A DNA stretch of 20,519 nucleotides, taken from positions 1 to 20,519 of IMG/VR virus record IMGVR_UViG_3300045910_000106, one strand, 5' to 3'. Every line of letters begins with the position of its first letter. The stretch's first letter is position 1. The position numbers and the translations under genes are program-made. The notes under the pieces are model-generated. The model saw nothing but the letters and a program-made list of their open reading frames with translations, did not search any database and was not told the origin of the DNA. This DNA comes from a virus. Shown here piece by piece: positions 6,840 through 14,087 of this stretch.

Positions 6840-7220
6840 ATGACCGTCATCGAACCAGCAGAGCGCCCCGCCTGGCTGCCCGCCGCGGCGGCGAAGGCCT
6901 GCGACGCGCTGGAGGCCGCCGGTATCCGTGTCGCCTTCGACGTGCGATCGGTCAGCCCCCCGATCGTGCTGGCCCTGCCGATCACCCGCACGCCGCAGAC
7001 CGAGTGCCTGGACGCCGTCGCCGTCCAGTTCGTCGGACTGCCCTCCGGCGGCAAGAACGCCGACGCCATCGGCTGGCTGTGGAACGAGGTCGCGCCCGTC
7101 CTGTGCCAGCACTGCGACGTGGAGGCCACCGTCTACGACGGCGGGTTCATCGGCATCGAGGGGGAGATCGAGGGCACCGTCCCAGCCGCATACCCGCAAC
7201 CCACCCAGGAGGAATCATGA
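6840..7220 (+). CDS. Probable tail terminator or head-closure protein
   Basis: This 126-residue protein begins at ATG 6840. The N-terminal helix PAWLPAAAAKACDALEAAG is followed by alternating strands (VAFDVRSVSPPIVLALP, then CLDAVAVQFVGLP). A later helix, AIGWLWNEVAPVLCQHCD, leads to a final strand, ATVYDGGFIGIEGEIEGTV. This alpha/beta layout fits tail terminator or minor tail proteins that cap the tail tube at its head end. Its place between the adaptor and the tail tube gene agrees. It overlaps the tail tube start as ATGA, and its last codons include the AGGAGG that serves that gene. I do not see motifs that separate terminator from head-closure function. Confidence 0.7.
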   Translation: MTVIEPAERPAWLPAAAAKACDALEAAGIRVAFDVRSVSPPIVLALPITRTPQTECLDAVAVQFVGLPSGGKNADAIGWLWNEVAPVLCQHCDVEATVYDGGFIGIEGEIEGTVPAAYPQPTQEES

Positions 7221-7684
7221 CCCACCAGACCTTCGTCGAATTCCGGTTCGAGTTCGACGGCACTGAGTACTCCTGCAAGCTGATCAACCCCGAGCACATC
7301 CCGCCCGCGCACAGCTACACGACCACCGTGACCATGACCGCCTGCCCGGACGGGGAGGAGACCGAGGAGACGGCCAGCTGGACCGTGGGCAGCCTCAAGA
7401 GCGACGTGTTCGGCGACAGCCTGGACGCGGGCATCTCCTGGGCGCTGCGCACCATCCAGCACACCAAGGCCAAGGTGCCCTACACCATCACCCACTTCCC
7501 GGAGCTCGGCGCCACCGGTGCGATCGAGGAGACGGGGGAGGCCCGCGTCAACTCGTTCACGTACGGCGCGTTCGCCCGCACCGGGACGTGGAAGCACTCC
7601 ATCGACGTCGCCCTGCTGACCACCAGCGGACCCACCCGGCCAGCCGCGCCGTTGAAGGCCGGCTCCCGGAAGGCGGCCGTGTGA
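7217..7684 (+). CDS. Major tail tube protein
   Basis: This 155-residue protein starts at ATG 7217 with AGGAGG at 7208-7213. It is beta-rich: FVEFRFEFDGTEYSCKLI, then SYTTTVTMTAC, then ASWTVGSL, then VPYTITHFPELG and GTWKHSIDVALLTT. The size and predicted beta sandwich fit siphovirus tail tube subunits that stack as hexameric rings around the tape measure. It lies between the probable tail terminator and the tape measure region, as expected. The presence of a ribosome site among otherwise coupled genes suggests high expression. The assignment depends on position and fold pattern; no signature residues are available. It shares its stop with the next gene (TGATG). Confidence 0.72.
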   Translation: MTHQTFVEFRFEFDGTEYSCKLINPEHIPPAHSYTTTVTMTACPDGEETEETASWTVGSLKSDVFGDSLDAGISWALRTIQHTKAKVPYTITHFPELGATGAIEETGEARVNSFTYGAFARTGTWKHSIDVALLTTSGPTRPAAPLKAGSRKAAV

Positions 7685-7908
7685 TGGCCCGCACAGACGA
7701 GCAGCTGACCCACGACTTCACCTACCACGCCCCCGACGAGGCGACCCGCGGCTGGCACGAGGATGTCCGGTACAGGTTCCGGGGGCTGGCGCTGGACGTC
7801 AACCAGCTGCCCGAGAGCAGGGAGAAGGCCCTGGCGCTGACCAAGCTCGAAGAGGCCTCGTTCTGGGTGCACGCCGCACTGGCCCGCAACGGGGCACCGG
7901 AGCGCTGA
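7684..7908 (+). CDS. acb2: Acb2-like cyclic-nucleotide sponge (anti-CBASS/anti-Thoeris type)
   Basis: This 74-residue protein starts at ATG 7684, overlapping the tail tube stop as TGATG. It matches the Acb2/Tad1 hairpin family (DUF7681): an FTYHAP motif at 12-17, a middle helix VRYRFRGLALDVNQL, and the highly conserved run PESREKALALTKLEEA ending in AALARNG. In characterised Acb2 proteins, a tyrosine in the FTYH-type motif helps bind the ligand; here it is Y14. Known Acb2 proteins are hexamers that sequester cyclic di- and trinucleotide signals and so silence CBASS and related defences. Its place between the tail tube and tape measure genes is unusual for an early-acting protein. Family membership is confident; ligand and activity here are inferred. 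Confidence 0.88.
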   Translation: MARTDEQLTHDFTYHAPDEATRGWHEDVRYRFRGLALDVNQLPESREKALALTKLEEASFWVHAALARNGAPER

Positions 7909-7911
7909 GCG

Positions 7912-8406
7912 ATGCTGCGGGTCGAGGGCACCAACGAGCTGCGGTTCGCCGCGGCGTACTTCGGGCGCCTCGACAAGCCCACCAAGGCCGCGATCCGCAA
8001 GGAGGCCCGCACTTGGGGCCCGCTGCTGGTCCGCGAAGCGATCGTGGGCGCCAGCTCGCGGGACAAGGTCAGCGTCGCCGTAGCTCAGTCGGGAAAGGTC
8101 ACCTCCAGCAACAGGGGCCTGGTCGCCACGTTCGGGTCCACAGGCCGGTACAAGGGCCGCACGCCGTTGGCGAACCTCGCCGCGCCGTACGAGTTCGGCG
8201 GGGACCGGGAGAAGGTCGAGACCTACTATGCCCGGCACCGGATCTCCCGCCGCGCCATGAAGGTGTCCCGGCACGCGCAGCGGCAGCTGTCGCCCCGCCG
8301 CCGCAAGGGCTACTTCATCATGTCCGCCGTCGCCGACACCACACCGACCCTGGTCGGGATGTGGGTGCGGGCCATCGCCGACGTCGCGAGCGAGGCCACC
8401 TCATGA
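7912..8406 (+). CDS. HK97 gp10-like tail-completion/minor tail protein
   Basis: This 164-residue basic protein starts at ATG 7912, six bases after the Acb2 stop. The first 45 residues are helical (LRFAAAYFGRLDKPTKAAIRKEAR) and lead to a GPLLVREA segment. This is followed by a glycine-rich beta region with ATFGSTGRYKGRTPLANLAAPYEFGG, reminiscent of the HK97-gp10-like proteins that assemble at the head-tail joint. An arginine-rich stretch (RRAMKVSRHAQRQLSPRRRKGYF) precedes a final helix. HK97-gp10-like genes usually lie before the tail tube gene, so its position after it is slightly odd. It overlaps the tape measure gene by ATGA. Confidence 0.65.
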   Translation: MLRVEGTNELRFAAAYFGRLDKPTKAAIRKEARTWGPLLVREAIVGASSRDKVSVAVAQSGKVTSSNRGLVATFGSTGRYKGRTPLANLAAPYEFGGDREKVETYYARHRISRRAMKVSRHAQRQLSPRRRKGYFIMSAVADTTPTLVGMWVRAIADVASEATS

Positions 8407-9641
8407 CCAAGCCGATCAGCATCGAGTTCATCGCCGAGGTCGCCCAGTACCTGCGGGAGACCAAGAAGCTCGAGGTCTCCACCGACGACATCGCCGAGGC
8501 CCTCATCGGCGTCACCAACTCCAGCGACGACCTGGAGCGGAAGCTGTCCCGCGCCATGCGGGACAGCTCCAAGGACGTCGGCACCCTCGAACGGGCGATC
8601 AAGGACCTCCCGAAAGCCACCGACGACGCCGCGGACAAGGCCGCGCGGGACTTCGACCGGATGGGCGACAAGGCAGGCGACGCAGGGAAGGACATGGGCG
8701 GGGACTTCCGCCAGTCCCTGGGCGAATCGCTGTCCAGCGGCGGCACTGACCTGTCCGAGGTCATCAGCGAGACGTTGGGCGAAGCGGTCGGGTCCGCGCC
8801 GCTGCCTGTCGCGGCTATTGGCGTGCTGGCGCTCGGCATCTACGCGGTGTTCCGGGCGCAGGCGGAGAAGGAGAAGGCGGAGCTCGCGGAACTGTTCGAC
8901 ATGACCGACCTGATGACCGGGGCCATCGAACAGGTCGACCTGTTCAACAACGCGCTGGAAGAGATCGGTGGCGGTGACAAGGGCAAGGGCGCGGAGAAGC
9001 TCGCGAAGATGGCCGAGATCACCGGGGTGTCCGTCGGCGAGCTCGCCGCCGTCATCACCGGCGAAGTGAACCCCGCGGTCGAGGCGACCATCGCCGGGCT
9101 GGAACAGCAGAACAGGGTCATCGCCGACAACGCGCGGGAGACCAACCACATCAGCGACGAGGACAAGAAGCGGCAGCAGACCAACCTGGAGATCCTCGAC
9201 ATCCACAACAAGCAGGCCGGGCAACTGGAGACGAACGCGGAACGCGCCGCGACCTGGAAGGCCGGGCTGGACGGCGTCGTCGGGACGGCGCTGGACCTGA
9301 ACACGGCGATGGAGAAGATCGACGCGAACCAGGACAACGTCATCGATGGCACCGACAAGCTCGCCGTCAAAGCCGCTGACGTGGACATGGACGGGATGCT
9401 CTCCCACACCGAGCTGGTGAACGCGGGCCTCCTCGACATCATCACCAAAGCCGGGCTGATCCCCGACCCGGGCATGCCGAACACGAAGAGGGACGCGCAG
9501 GAGATCAGGACCATCGTGGCCGGGCTGGACGGCAAGAAGGTGAACGTGACCATGACCTTGAAGTCGCAGCAGGCGGGTGCGGTCACGCAGCTGATCGGGT
9601 CCGCGCACCAGACCCAGAACCGGGCAGGGGGGCCGCCCTGA
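8403..9641 (+). CDS. Tail tape measure protein with EF-hand-like calcium loops
   Basis: This 412-residue protein starts at ATG 8403 (ATGA overlap). The N-terminal 105 residues are charged and helical, as in tape measures that set tail length. At about 0.15 nm per residue this predicts a tail of roughly 60 nm, short for a siphovirus. A hydrophobic segment at 132-150 (APLPVAAIGVLALGIYAVF) could insert into the host membrane. Residues 307-318 (DANQDNVIDGTD) and 326-337 (DVDMDGMLSHTE) each fit the 12-residue EF-hand calcium loop, with acidic or amide ligands at 1, 3, 5 and 12. They are only 19 residues apart. I see no pair of tail-assembly chaperone genes with a slippery frameshift upstream, which is unusual. 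The identification rests on length, composition and position. Confidence 0.85.
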   Translation: MTKPISIEFIAEVAQYLRETKKLEVSTDDIAEALIGVTNSSDDLERKLSRAMRDSSKDVGTLERAIKDLPKATDDAADKAARDFDRMGDKAGDAGKDMGGDFRQSLGESLSSGGTDLSEVISETLGEAVGSAPLPVAAIGVLALGIYAVFRAQAEKEKAELAELFDMTDLMTGAIEQVDLFNNALEEIGGGDKGKGAEKLAKMAEITGVSVGELAAVITGEVNPAVEATIAGLEQQNRVIADNARETNHISDEDKKRQQTNLEILDIHNKQAGQLETNAERAATWKAGLDGVVGTALDLNTAMEKIDANQDNVIDGTDKLAVKAADVDMDGMLSHTELVNAGLLDIITKAGLIPDPGMPNTKRDAQEIRTIVAGLDGKKVNVTMTLKSQQAGAVTQLIGSAHQTQNRAGGPP

Positions 9642-10369
9642 TGGCTCTCGCAGCGACAGCGGCCGAGGTACCGGGGAAGTGGGCCGTGCGGCTCACCGCC
9701 ACCGGCGGGACGGGCACGCCCACATGGTGGCGCGATCAGGCCGGCCGGGCCACCCTCATCGGCGACGGCGCGGACATCGTGGACCGCGGCATCCCCCTGA
9801 ACACCGAGGTGACGTACTTCGCCGTCGACGACACCGACACCGAGGTGACCGCCCCGATCACGGTGGCCAGCAGCCACCCCGTCCTGTCGTCCAGCATGTA
9901 CGGCACCGCGTTGCAGGTAACGGTCACCGGGCAGGCCCCCAACCGGTGGAACGGCCGCTCCGTATGGCATCCCGTCATCGACCGCTCCGAGGGCCCCGTC
10001 GTGTCCATCTTCACCGCCGAATGGCGCAACGGCACGGTCACCCTGGACCTGCCCGACAGGGCGACCAGGTCCGCGCTGCTGCACATGCTCATGCAGGGCG
10101 ACCCGCTGATCCTGAGAGCGACCTGCCCGGACAGGGTCGACGACCTGACCATCCTCCCCGTCTCCTGGTCGGACCCGTGGACGGTCGAGGGGCAGTGGGA
10201 CTCCGGGCAAAGGCTGATCATCGAGTACCAGGCCGTCAGCCCCGAGCCGCCCGCCTGGTCCCCGCCGCCGACATGGACCTACCAGGACGCCCTCAACGCG
10301 CACGCCTCCTACACCGAATGGCTCGGCACGTACAGCACCTACGGGGCTCTGCTGGCGGGCATCCCATGA
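9641..10369 (+). CDS. Distal/minor tail protein
   Basis: This 242-residue protein begins at ATG 9641, overlapping the tape measure stop (TGATG). The N-terminal 90 residues form an Ig/fibronectin-like beta domain (WAVRLTATGGTGTPTWWR, then NTEVTYFAVDD, then EVTAPITV). The later part contains LQVTVTGQAPNRWNGRSVWHPVI, a TLDLPDRATRSALLHML helix and a strand ending LIIEYQAVSP, similar to the tail proteins that follow the tape measure in many actinophages. It probably forms part of the tail tip ring, between the tube and the hub protein encoded next. No catalytic motif is seen. The C-terminal 35 residues are aromatic- and proline-rich. Confidence 0.75.
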   Translation: MALAATAAEVPGKWAVRLTATGGTGTPTWWRDQAGRATLIGDGADIVDRGIPLNTEVTYFAVDDTDTEVTAPITVASSHPVLSSSMYGTALQVTVTGQAPNRWNGRSVWHPVIDRSEGPVVSIFTAEWRNGTVTLDLPDRATRSALLHMLMQGDPLILRATCPDRVDDLTILPVSWSDPWTVEGQWDSGQRLIIEYQAVSPEPPAWSPPPTWTYQDALNAHASYTEWLGTYSTYGALLAGIP

Positions 10370-11445
10370 TCGCCTGCAGCCAGGCGATGAAGGACGCCGC
10401 CGCCCAGTCCCACGCCCCCGCCTGGTCCCTGACAACCAGCGACGGCCAGGACTGGGCGGGACGCCTGCTGCCCGGAAATCTGACCCGCGCCTCCGGGAAC
10501 AGCCCCCGCTCCCGGCTCGGCATCACCATCCCCGAAACCGGGCGGCCGTCACTCATCGACCAGGGGATGCTCCCCACAGGCAGGGACCTGCACCTGTCGT
10601 ACCGGCAGCACCCCACGACGGAGACCATCCGCCTGTTCACCGGGAGGCTGGTCGAGTCCACCCTGCAGCGCACCGCGTCCACATGGACCATGGACGCGGT
10701 CGGGCACGAGGCCGTGGTCGCCGCAGACCAGATCAGGCCCGGCGACGTCGCGGTCCCGGCGAAGGTGGCAGACCTCGTGCGGGCGCTGGTGTCCCGCACC
10801 CTCCCGACAGCCGTATTCGCCATCACCGGCCCCGCGCTCACCGCGAACGTGCCCGCCGGCATCGACATGGACGGCGACCCGTGGCAGATCGTCGACAAGG
10901 CGTGCCAGTCCTGCGGGTCCGAGGCCTACTTCGACCCGGAGGGCATCTGCGTGGTCCGCGCCGAACCGTCCCTCGCGCAGCCGGGGGACCACCTGCGGGT
11001 CGGGCCGGGGGGCACGGTCACCGGGTACCGGGCCGGGCACGAGGCCGCGTACTCCCGGGTGGAGCTGCGCTACGAGGACAAGGCGGACCCGCCGAACGTG
11101 CGGTACGGGGTATGGGAGGACCACCGCCCCGACTCCCCCACATCCGTGGAGCGCATCGGCCGGACGACGCTTCGGGAGGACTACGGCAGCCTGCTGGGCC
11201 TCCCCCCGCAAGCCGCGGCCGACGCATCCGCCGCGGCGCTGGCGGCACGGGCCGCGGGCCGCGGCCGGGCGCTCGCCGTGTGGCACATCCCCCGCCCATG
11301 GCTCGAACCGGGCGACACCGTCGAGGTCACCCTCTCCGGGGGACCCACAGAGGCGCAGATGGTCGCATCGGTCGACATCCCCATCGGGCCCGGCATCCAG
11401 GTCACAACCATGCGGAACACGGCCTACCGGATCGAGGCAGCATGA
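10366..11445 (+). CDS. Tail tip hub protein, DUF5047-like
   Basis: This 359-residue protein starts at ATG 10366 (ATGA overlap). It reads as the baseplate-hub-type protein found after the distal tail gene in many actinophages, resembling DUF5047. The N-terminal part has VRF-like beta strands (AWSLTTSDGQDWAGRLLPG, then SRLGITIPETG). The middle holds LFTGRLVESTLQ, WTMDAVGHEAVVAADQI and a helix VADLVRALVSRTLP. The C-terminal half has repeated beta strands and the ending YRIEAA. Residues around ACQSCGSEAYFDPEGICVV are characteristic of the hub domain, which often sits over the tape measure end. No peptidoglycan-hydrolase motif is present. Function is by context and pattern only. Confidence 0.75.
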   Translation: MIACSQAMKDAAAQSHAPAWSLTTSDGQDWAGRLLPGNLTRASGNSPRSRLGITIPETGRPSLIDQGMLPTGRDLHLSYRQHPTTETIRLFTGRLVESTLQRTASTWTMDAVGHEAVVAADQIRPGDVAVPAKVADLVRALVSRTLPTAVFAITGPALTANVPAGIDMDGDPWQIVDKACQSCGSEAYFDPEGICVVRAEPSLAQPGDHLRVGPGGTVTGYRAGHEAAYSRVELRYEDKADPPNVRYGVWEDHRPDSPTSVERIGRTTLREDYGSLLGLPPQAAADASAAALAARAAGRGRALAVWHIPRPWLEPGDTVEVTLSGGPTEAQMVASVDIPIGPGIQVTTMRNTAYRIEAA

Positions 11446-12125
11446 ACAGCACCAGACCCCCCGAGCAGTGGACCGCGCGGGAGTATTCCCTCCTACCGCT
11501 GGAGGTGGCGCGGAAGCTGCGCCGCGCCTGGAGGCAGATCGCCGGGCCGCTGGCGACCACGCCGAACGGCGCGCCGTTCCCGCTGCGGGAATGGCCCCCC
11601 GACGCCGCCATCGACATCCAGGCCCTCGCGGAATGGGTCGACCCGCTGGTCCCCACAGGCGCGATCATGTCCTGGGCCGGCAGCGCCGCCCCCGCGGGCT
11701 GGGCGCTGTGCAACGGGGCTCTCCTCAAACGGGCCGAGCACCCGAGGCTCTTCCAAGCCATCGGTGTCGCCTACGGCATCGGCGACGGGGCCACGACGTT
11801 CGCCACCCCGAACCTGGCAGGGCGGGTGATCCTCGGCGTCAGCGGCTCGCACGCGCTGAACACGACCGGCGGCGCGGAGACCCACGACCACGACCTGGGC
11901 ACCCTGGGCCACGCGAAGGTCACGCTGAACACGACGAACCCGGGCCGCACCGAGATTGCGCGGGTCACAGTCCCGTCGTGGAACGCGAGCCACAAGGCCG
12001 AGACCACGGGAAGCGTCAGCACCGGCGACACCGGGATGACCACCGCGTCCAGCCTCGGCGGGACGACGAACACAGCCAACGGGATGCCCCCGTACCTGAC
12101 CCTCAACTACATCATCAAGCTCTAG
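11442..12125 (+). CDS. Tail-collar domain protein, probable tail fibre/receptor-binding protein
   Basis: This 227-residue protein starts at ATG 11442 (ATGA overlap). Residues 71-133 carry the phage tail-collar motif: VPTGAIMSWAGSAAPAGWALC, followed by LFQAIGVAYG and FATPNLAGRVILG. This domain is typical of short tail fibres that trimerise and contact the host surface. The N-terminal 65 residues are helical and basic and could attach it to the tail tip. A His/Asp-rich strand, ETHDHDLGTLGH (146-157), matches the metal-binding histidine repeats common in such fibres. The rest is threonine-rich beta structure ending in LTLNYIIKL. The size is small for a complete receptor-binding protein, and no other fibre gene is present. 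Confidence 0.88.
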   Translation: MNSTRPPEQWTAREYSLLPLEVARKLRRAWRQIAGPLATTPNGAPFPLREWPPDAAIDIQALAEWVDPLVPTGAIMSWAGSAAPAGWALCNGALLKRAEHPRLFQAIGVAYGIGDGATTFATPNLAGRVILGVSGSHALNTTGGAETHDHDLGTLGHAKVTLNTTNPGRTEIARVTVPSWNASHKAETTGSVSTGDTGMTTASSLGGTTNTANGMPPYLTLNYIIKL

Positions 12126-12133
12126 GAGGAGCC

Positions 12134-12439
12134 GTGTACCTGACCCAGAGCATCGTCGCCGACGACCCCTACATGCGGCTGCGGGTGGCCAGCGCCGCCG
12201 CGCAGGAGGGATGCGCCACCGAGAGCGGCATCGACCCCGACGAGTGGACCTTCCAGTGGCGCCGGGTCTGGGCGGCCGCGCCCGGATGGTCGGACGCGTG
12301 GGAATCCGCCGCGGCCGCCGGCGTCGCGGACCCGGGGTCCGACCCTGCAGTCATCACCGACGCCATGATCCTCAGCCAGCTCCAGGCGATGCAGCCGTTC
12401 ACCCGCGTCGCCGATCACGCCCCCGAGCCGGACGAATGA
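12134..12439 (+). CDS. Conserved small actinophage protein, function unknown
   Basis: This 101-residue acidic protein starts at GTG 12134, a few bases after an AGGAGGA site at 12124-12130. The pattern GIDPDEWTFQWRRVWAAAPGWSDAWESA followed by DPGSDPAVITDAMILSQLQ resembles small proteins I recall next to tail and lysis genes in several actinophage groups. The function is not known to me. It is helical, has no signal peptide or membrane segment, and overlaps the downstream holin-like gene by ATGA, so it is probably expressed with the lysis genes. A chaperone, tail accessory or lysis role are all possible. Confidence 0.75.
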   Translation: MYLTQSIVADDPYMRLRVASAAAQEGCATESGIDPDEWTFQWRRVWAAAPGWSDAWESAAAAGVADPGSDPAVITDAMILSQLQAMQPFTRVADHAPEPDE

Positions 12440-12597
12440 TGCCCCCGCGGCCCTGGTTGCTCGCGGCCGCCGCGGTCCTGCTGACCGCGGGCGGGGCGCT
12501 GATCGGCGACCAGGGCGGCAGGGCGCTGGGCGCCACCGCGCTGCTCGCCCTGGGCAGCGTCTGCCTGGGCGCGTGGATCGCCCGCAACGACGGCTGA
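12436..12597 (+). CDS. Holin-like small membrane protein
   Basis: This 53-residue protein starts at ATG 12436 (a second in-frame ATG is at 12439). Two hydrophobic segments are visible, about residues 8-24 (LLAAAAVLLTAGGALIG) and 31-47 (LGATALLALGSVCLGAW), joined by a short GDQGGRA turn. The N terminus is MMPPRPW and the C terminus RNDG. This is the plan of a small two-helix holin that makes holes in the membrane for lysis. It lies immediately before the endolysin, with 10 bases between them that include the endolysin ribosome site. Holins share no conserved motif, so this rests on topology and position. Confidence 0.72.
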   Translation: MMPPRPWLLAAAAVLLTAGGALIGDQGGRALGATALLALGSVCLGAWIARNDG

Positions 12598-12607
12598 AGG
12601 AGGACCG

Positions 12608-13216
12608 ATGACCGCACCGGTGCGCGGCGGGCACATCACCCAGGAGTACGGGGTGCCCGGGAACTACTCGGCCGGCTACCACACCGGCCGCGACTGGGCC
12701 GGGGGCAGCGGCGAGCTCGTCGCCGTCCGCGCCGGCAAGGTGACGTTCGCCGGCTGGGCCGGCGACTACGGCAACCGCATCGAGATCCACACCGACGGGA
12801 TCCAGCACTCCTACTCGCACTGCGACTGGTCCGGCGTCCGCGCCGGGCAGCAGGTCGCCCAGGGCCAGGTCATCGGCTCGATGGGGTCCACGGGCCAGTC
12901 GACCGGGCCGCACTGCCATTACGAGGAGCGCCACGGGCCCGGCTACGGCTACTACGACGACAGGCGTCCCGTATGGGACACCACCGACACCGCAGATGAG
13001 GAGACCGATATGGCCGCGAACCTGGTCGCGTTCTTCGTGTACGACGACGGCTGGTGGGAGGCGAACCTGGCCGCCGGCACCTACCACGGGTTCGCCAACC
13101 CGCAGGACCTGTCCGATCGCAGGCACGTGCTCACCAAGTCCGGGGTGCCGTGGTTCAACTGGAACGGCGGCGCGGTTGTGGCGAACCCCGAAGCGTTCGG
13201 CCTCCGCGTCGGCTGA
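12608..13216 (+). CDS. M23-family peptidase endolysin with C-terminal binding domain
   Basis: This 202-residue protein starts at ATG 12608 after AAGGAGGA. Residues 1-115 form an M23 zinc endopeptidase, which cuts peptidoglycan cross-bridges or stem peptides: H25 and D29 in YHTGRDW and H104 in HCH bind zinc, while H71 (YSHCDW) and H102 are catalytic. Residues 116-134 are an acidic linker (DTTDTADEETD). Residues 135-202 form a compact aromatic domain (FFVYDDGWWEANLAAG, then NPEAFGLRVG) that probably binds the cell wall. M135 is also preceded by GAGGAG at 12998-13003 with ideal spacing, so a separate 68-residue binding domain could be translated from inside the gene. No signal peptide is present, so release depends on the holin. 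Confidence 0.92.
   Translation: MTAPVRGGHITQEYGVPGNYSAGYHTGRDWAGGSGELVAVRAGKVTFAGWAGDYGNRIEIHTDGIQHSYSHCDWSGVRAGQQVAQGQVIGSMGSTGQSTGPHCHYEERHGPGYGYYDDRRPVWDTTDTADEETDMAANLVAFFVYDDGWWEANLAAGTYHGFANPQDLSDRRHVLTKSGVPWFNWNGGAVVANPEAFGLRVG
12998..13012 (+). promoter_or_regulatory. Internal ribosome site and start inside the endolysin gene
   Basis: GAGGAG (12998-13003), a 6-base spacer and in-frame ATG 13010 lie exactly at the boundary between the peptidase and the C-terminal domain. Translation from here would give a free 68-residue binding domain. Several known endolysins use such secondary starts to assemble with extra binding domains. Expression from it is inferred. Confidence 0.6.
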
Positions 13217-13226
13217 TCCGTGTGCC

Positions 13227-14087
13227 ATGCCCCCGGACGGCGCCTGGGCGGACCTGCGCGGCTACCTTGACTGGTTGGCCGCGCGGTTCAGCCCTCTCAC
13301 GGTGAGGCAGCGGACCTGGCAGCTGAACAGGTTCGCGGCCGCGCACCCCGCCGGCCCGTGGTCGGTCGACCTCGACCAGGTGGAGAAGTGGCTCGCCGCG
13401 CAGCACGCCGAGGCCTCCCGCCTCAGCGAGCTGTCCGCCCTGAAGCGGTTCTACGACTGGGCCCGCCGGCACGGCCGCTGCCCGGCATCATGGACGGACC
13501 CCACCGCCGACGTCCTGCCGATCCGGGTCCCCGACCCCGGCGTGCTGCCCTGCCCCCAGGACGCGTTCTGGGCGGCCGAGGACGCCGCCGACGAGGACAG
13601 CGAGCTGATGCTCCTGCTCGCTGCGCACTGCGGGCTGCGGTGCGCCGAGATCGCCGCCGTGAGCACCCGGGACGTGGTCGGCGACATGCTCCGGATCCGG
13701 GGCAAGTTCGGCAAGGTCCGGCTCGTCCCCCTGCCCAAGCAGATCGCCCAGCTGATGGGCGAGCGGCCGGCCGGGCAGCTGTTCCCCGGCCGCCTTCCCG
13801 GCACCTGCATCAAGCCCGGCACCGTCTCCGGCAGGCTCTCCCGGCTGCTGCCGGCCGGGTGGACCGCGCACACCCTGCGCCACGCCTACGCCACCAACGC
13901 CTACCTCGAGCTGCGCGACATAGTCGCCGTGCAGCAGCTGCTGGGCCACGCGTCCCCCGCCACCACGAGGCGGTACATCGCCGCAGCCAACGCCGCCGTC
14001 CTGCAATCGGCGGCAGGGGCGGCGACCCGGATGCCATCGCGTCGCCGACTGCGCATCGTCCCACCACCCCCCGACAGCGCCGCCTGA
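13227..14087 (+). CDS. Tyrosine recombinase (integrase), first copy
   Basis: This 286-residue protein starts at ATG 13227, 10 bases after the endolysin stop, with no clear ribosome site. Residues 1-100 form the SAM-like core-binding domain (LTVRQRTWQLNRFAAAH, then LSALKRFYDWARR). The catalytic domain from about residue 105 carries the full set: R138 in CGLRCAE, K163 in GKFGKVRL, H215-x2-R218 in AHTLRHA, H241 in LLGHAS and the nucleophile Y250 in RRYIAA. It cuts and rejoins DNA through a 3' phosphotyrosine, as XerC/D and phage integrases do. It is short and lacks an arm-binding domain. Its C terminus is a proline-rich tail ending DSAA. It is about 3.2 kb from attP. Having two integrases is unusual: this one may act at another site or resolve multimers. 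Confidence 0.9.
   Translation: MPPDGAWADLRGYLDWLAARFSPLTVRQRTWQLNRFAAAHPAGPWSVDLDQVEKWLAAQHAEASRLSELSALKRFYDWARRHGRCPASWTDPTADVLPIRVPDPGVLPCPQDAFWAAEDAADEDSELMLLLAAHCGLRCAEIAAVSTRDVVGDMLRIRGKFGKVRLVPLPKQIAQLMGERPAGQLFPGRLPGTCIKPGTVSGRLSRLLPAGWTAHTLRHAYATNAYLELRDIVAVQQLLGHASPATTRRYIAAANAAVLQSAAGAATRMPSRRRLRIVPPPPDSAA

Noticed and set aside
7684-7908. Tail-assembly chaperone
   Set aside because: The position fits, but the sequence matches the Acb2 hairpin family and there is no overlapping longer frame with a slippery site.
12996-13226. Longer N terminus for the first integrase
   Set aside because: The frame is open upstream, but it covers the endolysin C-terminal domain in another frame and reads as a low-complexity shadow; ATG 13227 directly precedes the core-binding domain.
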